NCBI RefSeq assembly: GCF_034190915.1 | Contig: NW_026947503.1 | Coordinates: 19,376,532-19,440,531 of the forward strand | Source of the DNA: Cavia porcellus | Lineage: Eukaryota; Chordata; Mammalia; Rodentia; Caviidae | Direction of reading: 5' to 3' | Length of the DNA stretch: 64,000 nt | Shown here: positions 1 to 13,200 of the stretch, in pieces | Numbering within the stretch: the stretch's first letter is position 1 | How the letters are laid out: each line of letters starts with the position of its first letter | The notes under the pieces: generated by a model | Seen by the model: only the letters and a program-made list of their open reading frames with translations | Told to the model about the DNA's origin: nothing | The model's database searches: none | Program-made: the position numbers and the translations under genes

Positions 1-480
1 ATGGTAATCATGATTCTCTGTTATATTGCTTTGAACCCTTATAATGTTTCCATTCATTAGTTGGAATGGTTTTATTCTGGTTTGTTTGATTTTGTTATCT
101 GTGATTGTATCAACAGCTATTTTGAAGAAAACAAGACATTATAATAGCCAGTGCTGATTTAATATCATCTTGCTTTGAAATCCTACCATGCTTTTGTTCT
201 TCTGTTTCCATTGGTTCTATCATGTTGTGTCTTATTAGATTTTATTATGTGCAATAGTATAAACAAATTTTTTATGGAAAATGAGATAACATAGTAGCCA
301 TTGTTCATTTTCTGTTATTTGGTTCTGAATGCCCTGAAATACTTTCATTCTCTTGAATGGTTTTATACTATTTTGTTATGTTTGATACTACTGTATGTGT
401 TATGCTCAATGATTTCAAAGAAAGAGACATTATGGTAGCTACTGTTAATATCAGGTTGTCTTGTGGGTGGTGAAGTACTG
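1..480. repeat. Diverged ~145 bp tandem repeat array, cut by the window edge
   Basis: A block near TAGCCATTGTTNATTTTCTG recurs at 1-20 (partly), about 145, about 295 and about 435, so the spacing is about 150, 150 and 140 bases. A second marker, TGGAATGGTTTTAT, occurs at 62, in weak form near 210, and at 355. Copies are strongly diverged. I see no similarity to a repeat family I know. The array probably continues to the left. Confidence 0.6.
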
Positions 481-3400
481 TGTTGCTTAAATTGTTCTGA
501 TCTACTTTGTTCTGTCCTCTTTTGTCTTAATCTCTTTAAAATTAGAAACATTTTTAAAAGAGATTGCTAACTTGAATCTTGAAATGTCCTTCCTGCTATC
601 CTCATATTTACTCAATCACAAAGCCCTGCTCAGTTAAATCACTTCCTAAATCTATCAGTTCCATTCTCTGGCTATCCTAAAGACCTGCATTCTGGTCCAG
701 GTCAATGACCCTTCTCATCTGGAACATTGGTTGAGCCTCCTTGCCAGTAATCTTATAACACACCAGCCCAGCGTCCACATGCCAGCAATCAGTCCTTCAA
801 AAGCAAACTTGAGAGTGTCACTCCTCTGCTTAGAGCCTCTGATATCTCTGCACTAATCTTGGAACAAAGACAAAGCCTTCACAGTGTAGAGGACCCTTTC
901 TGGAGCCCACTCTCCCCTCCTCCACCCTGCAGCTTGCACTTAGAACAGTTGGAGGAGCCTGTGGATTCTTATTGCTGAGCCTTAGAACACACTGTTGCTT
1001 CTACAAGGCCCCTACCCATCTTTGTCTGTTCTGCTTAAGACTGTTTTTCCTCCAGAATTCAGCCAAAGCCTCGCTTCCTTCATAAAGTCTTCAGAACTGA
1101 TTTTAAAATGCCTACTTCAACCTCTTTCATAGCACAAATGAGTGGAAATTCTAACAGTCTCTTCTAGCCTAAGAATCAGAAAGCTTCCAGTATTGACAAG
1201 TGTTATCTAAAGAGACATGTTTGGAGAAAAATCATATTTTAAAATAGAATATTTAAAATATCTAGAAGGAATCTTTGTTTTCACCCACTTTCCATTCTAT
1301 TTGATTTCATCCCATTTTTCCTTCCAGTGCACTAATAACATTAAGATGCGTTATGTTGCTTTGTTTTGACTCATCGCACAATAGACAAAGAACAAAGGAT
1401 GAAAACGAGTGTATTAAAGGACTCTCTAATAACATAATTAACTTCAGTTACCCACCTCTTACCTGTTTTTCAGGGGAAGTCTCTGAGGACTTTTCTTCTT
1501 AAAGGTTTTTACTATTAGTATCTAAAAACCTTAGATTTGCAAGTATTACTCATGGAACTTTACACACTCTAGATTTGTGTAAAGGTACAGAAATGAAGTT
1601 TTAGTTTCAAAAATTGCCAAGTTGATTTACCTTGTTAATGAGTATAATTTGTCAGTCACCGAACAGTGCAAGTTATGCTGGAGAGAAATTATACAGAGAG
1701 AATAATGTAATTATCCCTTCTCCCAAGAGAGTTAACATTTAGGACAGCTTGCATTAGGAGAGTTTTTATTAGAATTTTATATAAACTCCCAGAGAGTTTA
1801 TTACTGCAATAAATGGTTTTTGTTTATCCATTCATTTGATCAGAATTTTTATTGTGCTCAGTTCTGACTTGATATAAAAGTTGCTATTAACATCATGAAC
1901 ATCTTTTCATGAACACTTTGTGTTGTAAAGTGTTAGGTTTATTCTCCCAAACTTTTGATAATTCAGTTCTACATATCTGACAATACTTGGTATTTTTATT
2001 CTTTTTCATTTTAGTAATTCTGGGTGAGAAGTGGTAGCTCAGGATAGTTTAATTTCTGTTTATTTGCTTCACGATAATGTTCAGGTACTTATTCACACCA
2101 TGCAATTCTATAGTGACTTGCTAGACCAGATTGATCAGAATTCTTACATATTTTAAATTGGGTTGCTTATGTTTTTCATAATGATTTTTAATAATGTGAA
2201 TACATTTATTTATTATATATAACAATTCATATGTATGATTAAATACATACACATGTATGAATGTATATGTTTGGATATGAAATTATTTTATTACCATTTG
2301 TTAAAAAGATTATTCTTTCCTGATTGAACTGTGATTGCAACATTGTTAAAAACCAAATGATAAGAAACTATCTCTAATTTGGACTTTCTACTCCATCCCA
2401 TTGATTCATTTATATATATTTGCACTAGTACCACACTGCCTTCTTTCTCAGGTATATATATTTTAGCTTTCAAAATGGAACAGTACTCTGATTTTTTTTA
2501 ATGGAATAGCAAATATTGTCTCAATGAATTCATCTGGCCTTCAAAAATAAACTAACTCCTCCATAAAGTATTTTTAAAATACTTTTAATTGACTTTTTTT
2601 CAGAATAAATTTTAACCTAAAGAGAAGTTTCAAAAATAATGTAAGTAATTTCATTGTAAACTATACCAAATTGTCCTTGGAATTAAATATTATATAACAA
2701 TATACGATGTTAACATTGCTTTATTACAGTGAAATAAGGTATACACTACATTCAGGCTTCAATTTTTTCCCACAAAAGGCCTTTAATCAAATGAAATATT
2801 TAGCCAGATGAAATCACCTACAAGTGTGATGACCCAAACATAAGAATATCTCATGGAATTGTTCAAATTGTAATAGGTATAATGTCCCGGGAAGGGTCGA
2901 GATCATTGGAGATATTTGATCAAAAAGTAGACATGTCAAGGAAAGAGAAAGCCATGTGAGATTTGTCAGCCTCAGAGAGGACCTAGTGTAAATAGGCACC
3001 AGTGAGCGAAGCACAGTATCACGTTGATGGCAGTGTGTTCTAATGGAAAGTGCACATGTGATACAGGCTAAGGCCACCCTTTCTGTTCCTTATTTTTCTT
3101 ATAAAATTAGAATAGCAATAATCAACATAATGCTTTCTACCTTAACAAGATTATAGGGATGATTGGGATAAGTGGGTTCTGTGAAAGTGTCTTATAAATA
3201 ACAAAACTAGAATAATGAAGAAGATGAGGGTGGTAATAGCCCTCCCATATATTAAAAGGTAAATGAAAAAACACTTGTTCCTCTTCCTGTTCCTATAGAA
3301 ACAGAAGATCCATCCAGTGCTTTTTCCAGGCACAGAACATCATGCCTTTGTACAGGCTCTGGCATGTGACCACTTAAACACAGGAGTAGGTGGCATTGAG

Positions 3401-5070
3401 TGTGACAAGCGATCCTGCTCTTTAGCCAGTCTGCACTTCCACTCGAATTTTTCTCCCTGGTAGTACCTTAAGAGAACTGATCATTTAAAACAAGGAAGCC
3501 ATACTTATGCCATTCTCCGTCCTTAATGATTCCTTAAACTAGCATCACACACACACACACACTCACGCACACATACATATTCTTATACACACACCGCAGA
3601 AAAGTTGAGAACATCTCTCTGAAAAAGATGTACACCTAAGTTTGTGAGTTTATCTGGGTAGAAATCTATACAGATCATATGATTGTGACTATTTTCTTGA
3701 GTAATTAAATAGGTATTATCAAACAAATAAGGGGAAATTTTCCTAGGCTGATGGGATTGGCTGAGCCAAATAAAATAATGGGCTTGGGTTTCAAATAGTA
3801 CAGAGTGTTCACATGTTACAGCTTTTGCCAGAGACTGGCAGGAAAGATACCATAAAACTGTGTGGCACTTTCAAGCCAGATTAGACAACTGCAACTCTTA
3901 ACCTTGTGGGTTAAAAGGTCCTTAATGTTTTATAAGAAGACTTGATTTTTTTCTGTTTTAGAAAGATAATTGGTATTTGCAAATAAAACATGAACAATCT
4001 TCACAACTTCAGAGTGAGACAGAAATAAGTTGGAGGAGGCTGGCAGATCAGATAGGAGACCATTCCAGGACCGTAATGTATGCTAAGTAGAGAAGTATCA
4101 TTAAGAAAGTAAGGGAGGATATCAAAGAAACATTTCAGTGGCAATACCAATTAACATTTCCAATATGAAGGACAGTACAAAAATAATTGTTGTATTGTGC
4201 TTTAAATCTTAGATTATTTTTTTAATAACCAAGTGTGTGCCCAAGAAGACATGGTGGGTTCACCAGATATATGAATATGGTGATGTTTCATCTTGGAAAT
4301 GTGCTAAGGGAATTTCACTCTAGGATATTTAGATAGCTTTATTTGATTGACAATTATGATTTCAAATGGAGTTACTGAAATATATAGGTAGTAGCACAAA
4401 CAACTATTAAACCCATGAATATTTGGTTTAATACTTCCCAACTATTGGGATCATACAGGGAAAGAACTTTGAGGAAAGAGGGCATGCACTATGGAAATAC
4501 GTATAACTAATAAGTAGATTGAAGAAATACAGTCCTGAAAGATAAAAAAAATCTTAACCATTACATGATCACCATCTTGATTTTGTACTAACATGGTCCC
4601 TGGGGTCTTACATCATTTTCAAACCACATTCTTGAGACTAATGACTTCCTTTGGACTAAGGACATACTGAGTGACTCCTATATGTTGTGTTATAATGCAA
4701 ATATACAGAAGCAAATCAGACTAGAATGTGATCCCAAGAAGCATGGCATTGAATGGTAAGAAAAGGGTTGAGCACCTGTTACTTCTTCTATTATTGAGCC
4801 TAATATGTATCGACATCATTCAACAGAAAAATTGGTGCTTCCATTAGGACCACAGTTTGAGAAGCTGTTTCAAATTTTGACAATTCTATGCAATTAAAGC
4901 TACATCATAATTACAGGATGCTAGCCTTCAGTCAATGAAATGGGAACTTTAACTATGAAGTAGACTATGGGCAGAACTAGCTAACTAAAATTGTAAGGAA
5001 ATTTTTTACATAGCTTCCACTACTACAGTCTTAATATTGGTGTCCTTCCAAACAATATTAAGAGAAGGTG
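481..5070. other. 3' flank of SERPINB7, no gene seen
   Basis: AT-rich sequence with no supported gene. 790-1150 has the pyrimidine-rich look of a degraded plus-strand L2 LINE tail. 3065-3215 resembles the 3' half of a MIR on the plus strand. 3547-3563 is a short (CA)n. The small open frames here show no coding features. Confidence 0.5.
3065..3215 (+). repeat. MIR SINE fragment
   Basis: The order of blocks (TTCCTTATTTTTCTTATAAA, then AATAGCAATAATC, then ATAGGGATGATTGGGATAAG, then AAAGTGTCTTATAAA) follows the 3' half of the MIR consensus. Much diverged. Confidence 0.45.
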
Positions 5071-5074
5071 TTTT

Positions 5075-5358
5075 TAAGAAGTGATTGAATCATAAGAGCT
5101 CCACCCTTCTGGATGGGATTGCTGCTATAATGAAACAGGTTAAAGGGAGCTGCCTTGATCCTTTCACTCCTCTGCCATGTGAGGACACAGAAATGAGGTG
5201 TCATATGAAGAAAGAGTGTCCACCAAACGACAACGCTTCAAGTCCCTTGATTTTGGACTTCCCAAATCCTTAAACTGTGAGCAATATAGTCCTAGTGTTT
5301 ATAAATTAACTAGTCAAAGGTATTTTGTGGTAACAGCCTGATGGATTAGGACAAGGCT
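5075..5358 (+). mobile_element. MLT1-type MaLR solo LTR
   Basis: Landmarks in MLT1 order: GATTGAATCATAAGAG, GGGATTGCTGCTATAATGAAA, GCCATGTGAGGACACAG, TTGATTTTGGACTTCCCA, AACTGTGAGCAATATAG, GTTTATAAATTAACTAGTC, GGTATTTTGTGGTAACAGCC, GATGGATTAGGACA. This is an ancient mammalian ERVL-MaLR LTR without any internal coding region. Confidence 0.8.
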
Positions 5359-6518
5359 TATAATCTCATTTTTACTCTCTGACATCATTTCAGAGGCTCT
5401 GCATCCCCCTGTGGCTGCCCGGAGACTGTCAGCAGGAAGAGTGCCAAAGTGTGTGAGTTATATGGCTGCCACCAGAATTCATGCTCCTATCTCCAGTCCC
5501 TAGTGGATATACCATTCTTAAATGGTAATGTATGAGAATAATAATTAGAAAATTAAATTCCTCCACAAAAGCACAAAACTACAGACCAGTTAAATTCATT
5601 CCCTCTGAAGTTCTCTAACAAAAGCATAACACTTATGTGAAATGTTGATGATTAAATTATTTTGGTTGGGGCATTCTCTATGTCTTTCAAGGCATGTCAC
5701 ATTTATCCATTGATACAGTACTCATGGATTTCTCAACAGGCTGAAATTCAAGCATCTGCCAGGTGTCATACAAAAGGCCATAGTGCTGTTTCATACAGAG
5801 GCTCTTCCTGGTTCATACAGCTACTATTCAGGCGAAAGCCTTTTGTGATGAAAACAAAACTCAGTAAGCTATTATTATTTATAAACCACTAAGTAAATTC
5901 AGCATGGTCTCAATTTGTTTTTAATTTGTTTGTAAAATTTACTTATGACATTATAAATGTTTGTATTATTGAATCATCTGCTTCATGAATTTAAATCCTA
6001 GTATTTAAAAGTAGCCCATCATCTTATATACTGTTTTAAAAAAACTATCTGAAACAAAACAGCTATATTGAACCAAAAAATAATTATTTTACAAAAATAT
6101 TCTTTTTTTTGGTTGGTTGCATATTTGGCCTGGAAAATCAAGAAAGCATTGGGATAGTCTCACAATTGATCAGAGGAAAACAATCACACTGTACAGACTT
6201 GTTGTATTTTTTATTATGATAAATAGGGAAAACTTAACAAACTTCACAGCATATTAATAACATGCTGCAAATAACAACTGTGAACCGTTGGATGGTTTTG
6301 TATTTGAAAAAACTATGTACATAGTAACTTTTATCAAAGAAAGCCCCAAAGATGTCAACTTGAAATTATTAATGAAATTTTTTTTAGTTCTCAGTCTCAA
6401 TTTTGTAATTTTTCAGCATCTATATTGCACAATGACTTAGAATCAGATGAGTAAACTCTAATGTCTTCTTTAGATAGCAAGGAAAAGTTAGCCCACAAAT
6501 TTCTAGGAAGCAGCTGGG
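5359..6518. other. Gene-free 3' flank
   Basis: AT-rich, no gene and no repeat recognised. It contains a second candidate minus-strand polyadenylation hexamer at 6210-6215. Confidence 0.4.
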
Positions 6519-6524
6519 TTTATT
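6519..6524 (-). terminator. SERPINB7: Candidate polyadenylation signal AATAAA of SERPINB7
   Basis: TTTATT on the plus strand reads AATAAA on the minus strand, about 360 bases after the stop codon. A second AATAAA lies at 6215-6210. The region is AT-rich, so hexamers are expected by chance; either or neither may be used. Confidence 0.3.
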
Positions 6525-6885
6525 TCCTAAATCACTTATGATAAGGCTAAAATGGCTATGATAACTGCAGAGTTGTACATTCGCATTGCTAGTAGAGCAG
6601 AATGCATAATTCTTAGCTAGGCCATGGAGAATTGTAGACGTGAGGATGTGTTGAAAACCAATAAAATTAGAAACAGGGAAGAAAATTCAGTAGAAATGCT
6701 AAGAGTAGGAATTAGGACTGTAAACCAGATGTCTGAGAGGGTCAACTCACCAGTGTCTTCTGCTGGCCAATGTAAGGAAGAAAAACTCAAAGAAAACACC
6801 ATGTGACTGTAATTAAGCAAAAGTATTTACTACTGATGTTTCTTTAATGCTGTAAGGATTATAGTAATAGAAGCCAACTGTGTTT

Positions 6886-7284
6886 TCAAGGGCAAGAAAC
6901 CTTGCCACTAAATAAGATAATGTCATTTTTTCTGATGACAAATAAAAAAGGGCGATCAGCTCTAAACACTGTGGACTCAGGAAGTTGCTTTTCTACAATG
7001 TTATTTTCAGTGGCTGCAGCTGCCTCCGTACCCTCCTCGGAGACCTCTATATATGATCTGTGCATTAGTTTCGATATATAGAGACGACCTCCCGAAGCTA
7101 TTCCAGAGAGATCAGCTTTGGACTCATCAAAGATATCTTTCAGCCCTAGAGCTTCCAAATAGTTTTTCATCTCATACTTCTTGTCTATCTTGAATTTAGG
7201 AAGAAACACCTCCACATACTGAGATTTCATTTTTTTTGGATTGGTCCATTTCATTAGATTCCTAAAGGACAGGCTTCTTTCAAT
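6886..7284 (-). CDS. SERPINB7: SERPINB7 exon 8 (residues 248-379, stop, reactive loop)
   Basis: Acceptor TTCCTACAG| at 7285; the reading continues to TGA at 6888-6886. It carries strand 2C/6A, GLKDIFDESKADLSGIA (breach region), the reactive-centre loop with hinge EEGTEAAAAT, the P4-P1 residues IVEK and the P1'-P4' residues QLPE, the serpin signature, and the C-terminal FSGKVSCP. The loop length fixes K346 as P1 when the hinge glycine is counted as P15. No damage is seen. Confidence 0.97.
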   Translation of the reverse strand: MERSLSFRNLMKWTNPKKMKSQYVEVFLPKFKIDKKYEMKNYLEALGLKDIFDESKADLSGIASGGRLYISKLMHRSYIEVSEEGTEAAAATENNIVEKQLPESTVFRADRPFLFVIRKNDIILFSGKVSCP

Positions 7285-10200
7285 CTGTAGGAATAATGAA
7301 AAGTACTTTAGAATCGCATGGTAAAGAAAAAAATAACAACTACAAAAAGATTTTTGCAGTTAAGTACATGATTAGGTCCTAAGGCAGTTTGGAAAGAGAA
7401 AATGATTTAAATAAATAATTTAAGTGCTTTTTACAAACCACAAGTTTAATTTTCTCTGCTGTGACAAGGTGTGGCTTGTTTACACTGCAGGATATGTCTG
7501 TTCTCTGCCCACACAGGAACAGACATAGCCAAAGTGGAATAATCAGCAGGTGAAAGAATGTGGAAACCAAAAAATCATCAGTGGTAGAAAAAAAGAGCTC
7601 AGTAGTTGTTTAAATCAGATTTTGTTGGCCATTGTTCTGGTATGAAGATACAGAAAAAATAGTTTCACAGCTTGTACAAGTAAGCCAGTAAAATCCAGGT
7701 AGATTGAGGCAAACTCCCCAGAGTCCCTGTCTTGAAAGCTTAGGAAATCAATGTCTCTCAGCAGAATCACACACTTGGGAGCCCGGGATTGAGTTGGTTT
7801 TCTTACTCAAAAGTTGACATAACTGAAGCTCAGGATGATGTAGGGAGATATACCCAGTGTGCAGAACGAGTAACCTTAGCTATGCAATTAGGTGCCGGTA
7901 TCTCTCTCCAACTCTATGGCTACCCTCAAAAGATTCACAAATTCAATCTGCCAGATTTTGAATGTTGAAAACTGATCATAGTTTCTTCTAGATTTATAAT
8001 GGAAGGATTTTTTAATGACCATTGTTTCCAAATCTTTATACAGACCTATCCCCTCAAATGTAGAATTATTGTAATTTTTTCTCAGTTTTTCATATATATT
8101 AGCATTTACTTGTATTTATATCAAGTTCCTAAATCTACACAGACAATCTGTTTGAATTTTCTGTGTGTAAGTTTTCCAGTTTGTGAATAACCTAAAACTT
8201 GTTATTATGAGTTGGAATTTTTTCACATTCACCACATTGCATTGCCAATTTTCTCATAATTATTTAGTAAGTTAGGATTCTATAAGTATTCAAACTTATA
8301 AAGTATGTAAATTTATACAAATCTAATTTGCATATATTAAGTAAATGTGTTATGGTAAAGAAAATTCACACACTAAATGCAAGAATAAATCTATCTTGTA
8401 AGCTATCTACTGCTTGTTCTTTGGACTACTTTATTAATATAGAACAATTTAAGTTCAAATAAATGATATTTGCCAAAATCTTTTAAGACTTAGATTATAA
8501 AGTGAATTATTGATCAAATATGAGTAGCAATATTTTATAAGCCCATATTAGATTTTAACAATGCCAGATGTATCATAGTTTTCTCAATGTTCTTTTTTAA
8601 AAAGGCTATTAAGATGAAAATCTAATGAGAAAAAGTGATTACATGGATAAGCGCTCTTCTATATATAACTAAATTTCCAAAGCTTTAAAAAGTCAATTTC
8701 AGCCTCTATAGTGGTATCTGCCACATTAGTAGACACTTCTTATATATTTGTCCAATAAATGAATAAGTAGGTGTGTAAATAACTACTATTCTAACAAACC
8801 AAAATGTCAAAATCAGTGGATAAAAATATAATCAAGAGTATCCTTATTGCCTTCTTATTCCCCATTAAATGAAAGAACAGTAACTTACTTGTGACAGGTC
8901 ACTTTCAGGCAGCAGAATATACATGCTCATCCCACCATGATATATGAGCTGAAGCACCTGCATGGACGGCTCCTGAATTGTGGTCAGATTGAACCTCCGT
9001 TCTTGATGCATCATAGGAACAACTTGCTTAGAACACTGAAAGTCAAGTCATAAAAAGTTATTTATAGTCCCATTTCATTTTATATTTTGGCCAAGTACAC
9101 ATAAAATTGTTGTATGCATCAGTTGACACTAGATTTTTTCTGACATATTACTAATCCTGGCTAGATTAGTGAACATGTTAGTGTAAAATCACAGATTCTG
9201 GGCTTACTATCTGAGTTTAAAATTTCTAAATAATGTAATATAAGGGTAAGTAACTTCTCTGTATCCCTCTATATTCTCCATTTTAAAAAAAAGACAACAA
9301 TAGCCCCAGTGGCATAAGTTTGCCATGTAAGTTATTACATTTAGCAAGAGAAATATTGACTTGTACTTAGTGTTTTAACAGAAATTGTCTATACAATTAA
9401 CCACTAAACAATGCTAAAATGAAAAGTAGATGCCACAGAGTTTTTTCTTCTTGAAATTACAATATAAATTAATACTATCAAAAATGTATAATTTAAAAAT
9501 GAAGTCTGGAATAATTAAAACTTTCTGCAAGATATTTGGTAATATCCCTTCAACTGAAGAAACTCAGTAGCTCTTTTTCTGTGGATAGCATACACTGATT
9601 TAAAAGCACCACAAAGGCAATAACTGTCTTTTTCTTAATGATATTATGATCTACTAATTTGTCAATACTTCCAAAATACACCTTTGGAGGCGAAAGTTTC
9701 TACATGAAAGAAGACATAATTTCATGTCCTTGAAGTACATATCCTTCTCCTTTTGGAAAAGTTGCCCTCTTTTGACTTTGAGACTAGTTCTCAGGAAGAA
9801 AAAACATAGAACAATGAAGACAAAGAGCTTATCTGTCCAGTAAGACGGGTCAGGTGACGTGTGCCTGGCTAAGGGGGCTGGGATGGCATGACCACAGTGC
9901 TTCATGTCTATATGAGGAAGAGGCAGAACCGCATGCTATACCAGTGATTTCACATGTTTAATGTGAGGAAACAATACTAATATCAGTGATTGAGGTTCCA
10001 CAGTCTACTCCATTATAAATTATGTGTTATAGTAATATTATACATAATGTGTAACACAGCTGGAAGAGGGTTTAAAACAAAATTTTTATAGGATATTACT
10101 TGGCAAAATAAAAACTTCATTACAAGGAAAAGCAAAAGCAAGTGAAACAAAGCCTCAACCTAGAAGTCAGCAATATTTTTGGTTTTTGTCTTCATTGTTG

Positions 10201-13200
10201 AAAATGATGCAGCAAATGCAATTTATCATGGGCAAAGATGAAGGAAGAGGTAGAAAATAAAACATCACTTCAAAACCCTGTCAAAATTCTAGTGCTACCT
10301 AGTATGCTTCATATTATTCTATTACTATTTAGTACGTTTCTTATAGATAAAGCTTCAATAAGGCAGAGTTGTTTTTTTTTTTTTTTTTTTTTTTTTTGAT
10401 ACTGGGGATCAAACTCATAACCTCACATCAGGCAAACACTAGCCACTGAGCTATATCTCCAGCACAGAGCTGTATTTTATTAGGATTTATTCTATTATTT
10501 TTCATACATGATTCTCAAAATATTAGTTTGTATCTCCTTTTCCCCTCAGAGATACCTACACCATGAATTTGCTTCCCCAGAATCTCACTTAGGACCAGCC
10601 AGGCATGGACACGCAGCTCAGCTGCCCTGCAGTCCATGCAGCTGCCAGAGACAAACCAATGCAACAAGCCTGGCGTGTATCCTAGTTCCAGTCCTGACTT
10701 TGTCAAGTCTCTTCTTGCTCCTCTCAAACAGTTATCTTCCCTGTAGATGAGGCCCGCCTAAGTTATCTTTTATTTGCCATCTTCTGAGTCATATGGTGAT
10801 CTCTAATTGCTATCAGCACTCAGAAGGTCTGTGTCTACAACCTCTGTTGTGGGACAGTGTAGTTAGGACATTTACATAGTTGAAAAATAAAGCTAAGTCT
10901 TAAAGTTAACTCTGAATTTCTATGTTTCAACATAAAAGGTCAATTAAAAGGAATTTTAGACTTTGCCAAATTACATCACTTTGTTTTACATGTGAGGAAG
11001 AGGAGCTCTTTAATGAGTGACTAGTCTCAGACAACTCAGCTCCCAAATAGCTGGACAGGAATACCAACACAATATATCTGACATTTCTACTATATTAAGG
11101 CTTACATATAAAGTGGTATGAAAAGAAGGAAAAACTCAAGAATACATATTCTGTGGAAAATTGGTAATAAGGTGTTTTATATTTTTAAAATGAAGAAATA
11201 AAATGTATTTGGAAATGCATAGCTTTACTAAGTATAGATTTTACCCATATAAAAAGAAACACATCCTTACTTTGATTCAGGAAAATCACTGATAGTGATT
11301 CTAAATGTAGACCTTACGATCAAAGTTACGAAAATAACATGTATTTTTATTCATCTTTACTTGTATATGGATCTAACTAGTATATCTTAAATTTATCTTT
11401 TACTTTTATTTCAATTTTGAATATATATTAAGAAATCTCAATTTATGGTTTAGGCTTCTTCAGTTATATTTTATAAACTATATTAGCATTGTTTTATAAA
11501 GCAACTGCTTGTACAGTATTGGTAATACAGAAAGTGGATAAAGAAATTGTAGCCCTACCATTTGCTTAGTTAAATACCACAATTACTTTCAAAGAAATAC
11601 TACTGGGAAAGTTCCCTAACTCATATCAGAGGTGCACATACCTTGGGTGATTTGAAATGGCACTTTATAGTGTCCCTTTTGGTGAAAGCTGATTTCCACT
11701 TGCCTTTGAAGTATACAGCATTCACCAGTACCATGACAGCAGACGAGCTGATGCTATTATCATTAAACACATTTTTTATTTTGCCTTTTGAAAAATTCAA
11801 TGAGGAAAGAAAAGTTAGTTGGTAATGTCAATTTTAAAATATCATTTTCAGAGATCATTAATAGGTATGAAGATTTTCTCATCAAATGAAAAAATTATTT
11901 GTGGTGACAGTAGTAATAACCTATGAGCAATTAATACATCTGGCCCTTTCTAAATCTTTGAAGTGCAATATTTGAGGTAACCCTCAAAAATCAGTAGGAG
12001 ATAGGCACTGGTATTGTTTCTGCTTTCTGTTGAAGAAACTGAGGCACAAAAAGGTTAGGTAATGTATACAAAATCACACAATGATATCACAACAGTAGGA
12101 TTTCAGTCAGGAAGACAATCTCCAGAGTCCTTGCTCACAAGTATCTGTCTTTACTGCATTAAACCGGCCACCTCAAGTCACTGAAACACTCCAAGTATAA
12201 TTTAACTTTATTCAGTTGAAGGGGGTAATTCCTTACTTACTTTGTGTTTGCCAGAAATGTTTACCCACGCTTGGCGGTAGAATAGGAACTATGAAAGCAT
12301 GGCAATAATGAGTTGTATTCCAGCTCAATGTAGTTACCAACTAACAAAGCAGCTGTGACACACTAGTACCCTCTCTATGTGATCAGAGTTCTGCAGGGCA
12401 CAGATTAGGGAGAACTGACCATGGATGGGGCTGTCTGCTTGAAGTAAAGGCAACGGGTGGGGGGCAATGATCTTTCTTAAAACAAAGACTTAGTGATTCA
12501 AAGACAGAAAATTCTTTCATCTCTGCAAGGTTAGAAAGGTTAGAGGCAGGAGCCAGAGGATGACGAGCCTTGAAGTCTGGTAAGAACTTCAGATTATCCC
12601 GAAAGTGATGACAAATGACTGTTCAGATTTCACCCAAAGTTAAGGAAAAGCATTCACGATGGATCAGATTTGCCTTTCAAATGGATGCTATGGGATTATG
12701 TAGAAGAGAACAGTAACTGTGATCTACATGTCGTTTAGAATATTGGCAACTTGAATTTTTCCCTCAAGTAAATATTGAATACATATGCTTAACAAGATCA
12801 TTATAATCATACACATATTTGAATGAGAAAGGATTTGAATACTCCAAGTAGAAAAAGAAATTAGTAATCTAATACCCTTAAATATTAAATGCCACATGGA
12901 ATACCATTTACTAAATAAGCAATAATTACATATTTTCTCTTGACTTATAAGTGCTGTAATTTGAAACTTTCAATGGCTAACAGTCAGTTACCCACTACTG
13001 TATCAGGTTACATGAATGAACAAATAGAAAACTAAGATGCTGTATTTTTATAGCAGAACTAAGATGCTGCTGTGTCTCCATTTGAGAAATTATTTTAATC
13101 TCTCTTGTGTTTCCGAAGTGAAGCCAGATTAAAAAACCATATAACACTGAGGGTACAAATCATAACCAACCCTTAGGTGAGGATGTAATAACTAGCTCTG

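Noticed and set aside
1..480. CRISPR array
   Set aside because: The repeats are long, diverged and without conserved short repeat/spacer design, in a mammalian genome.
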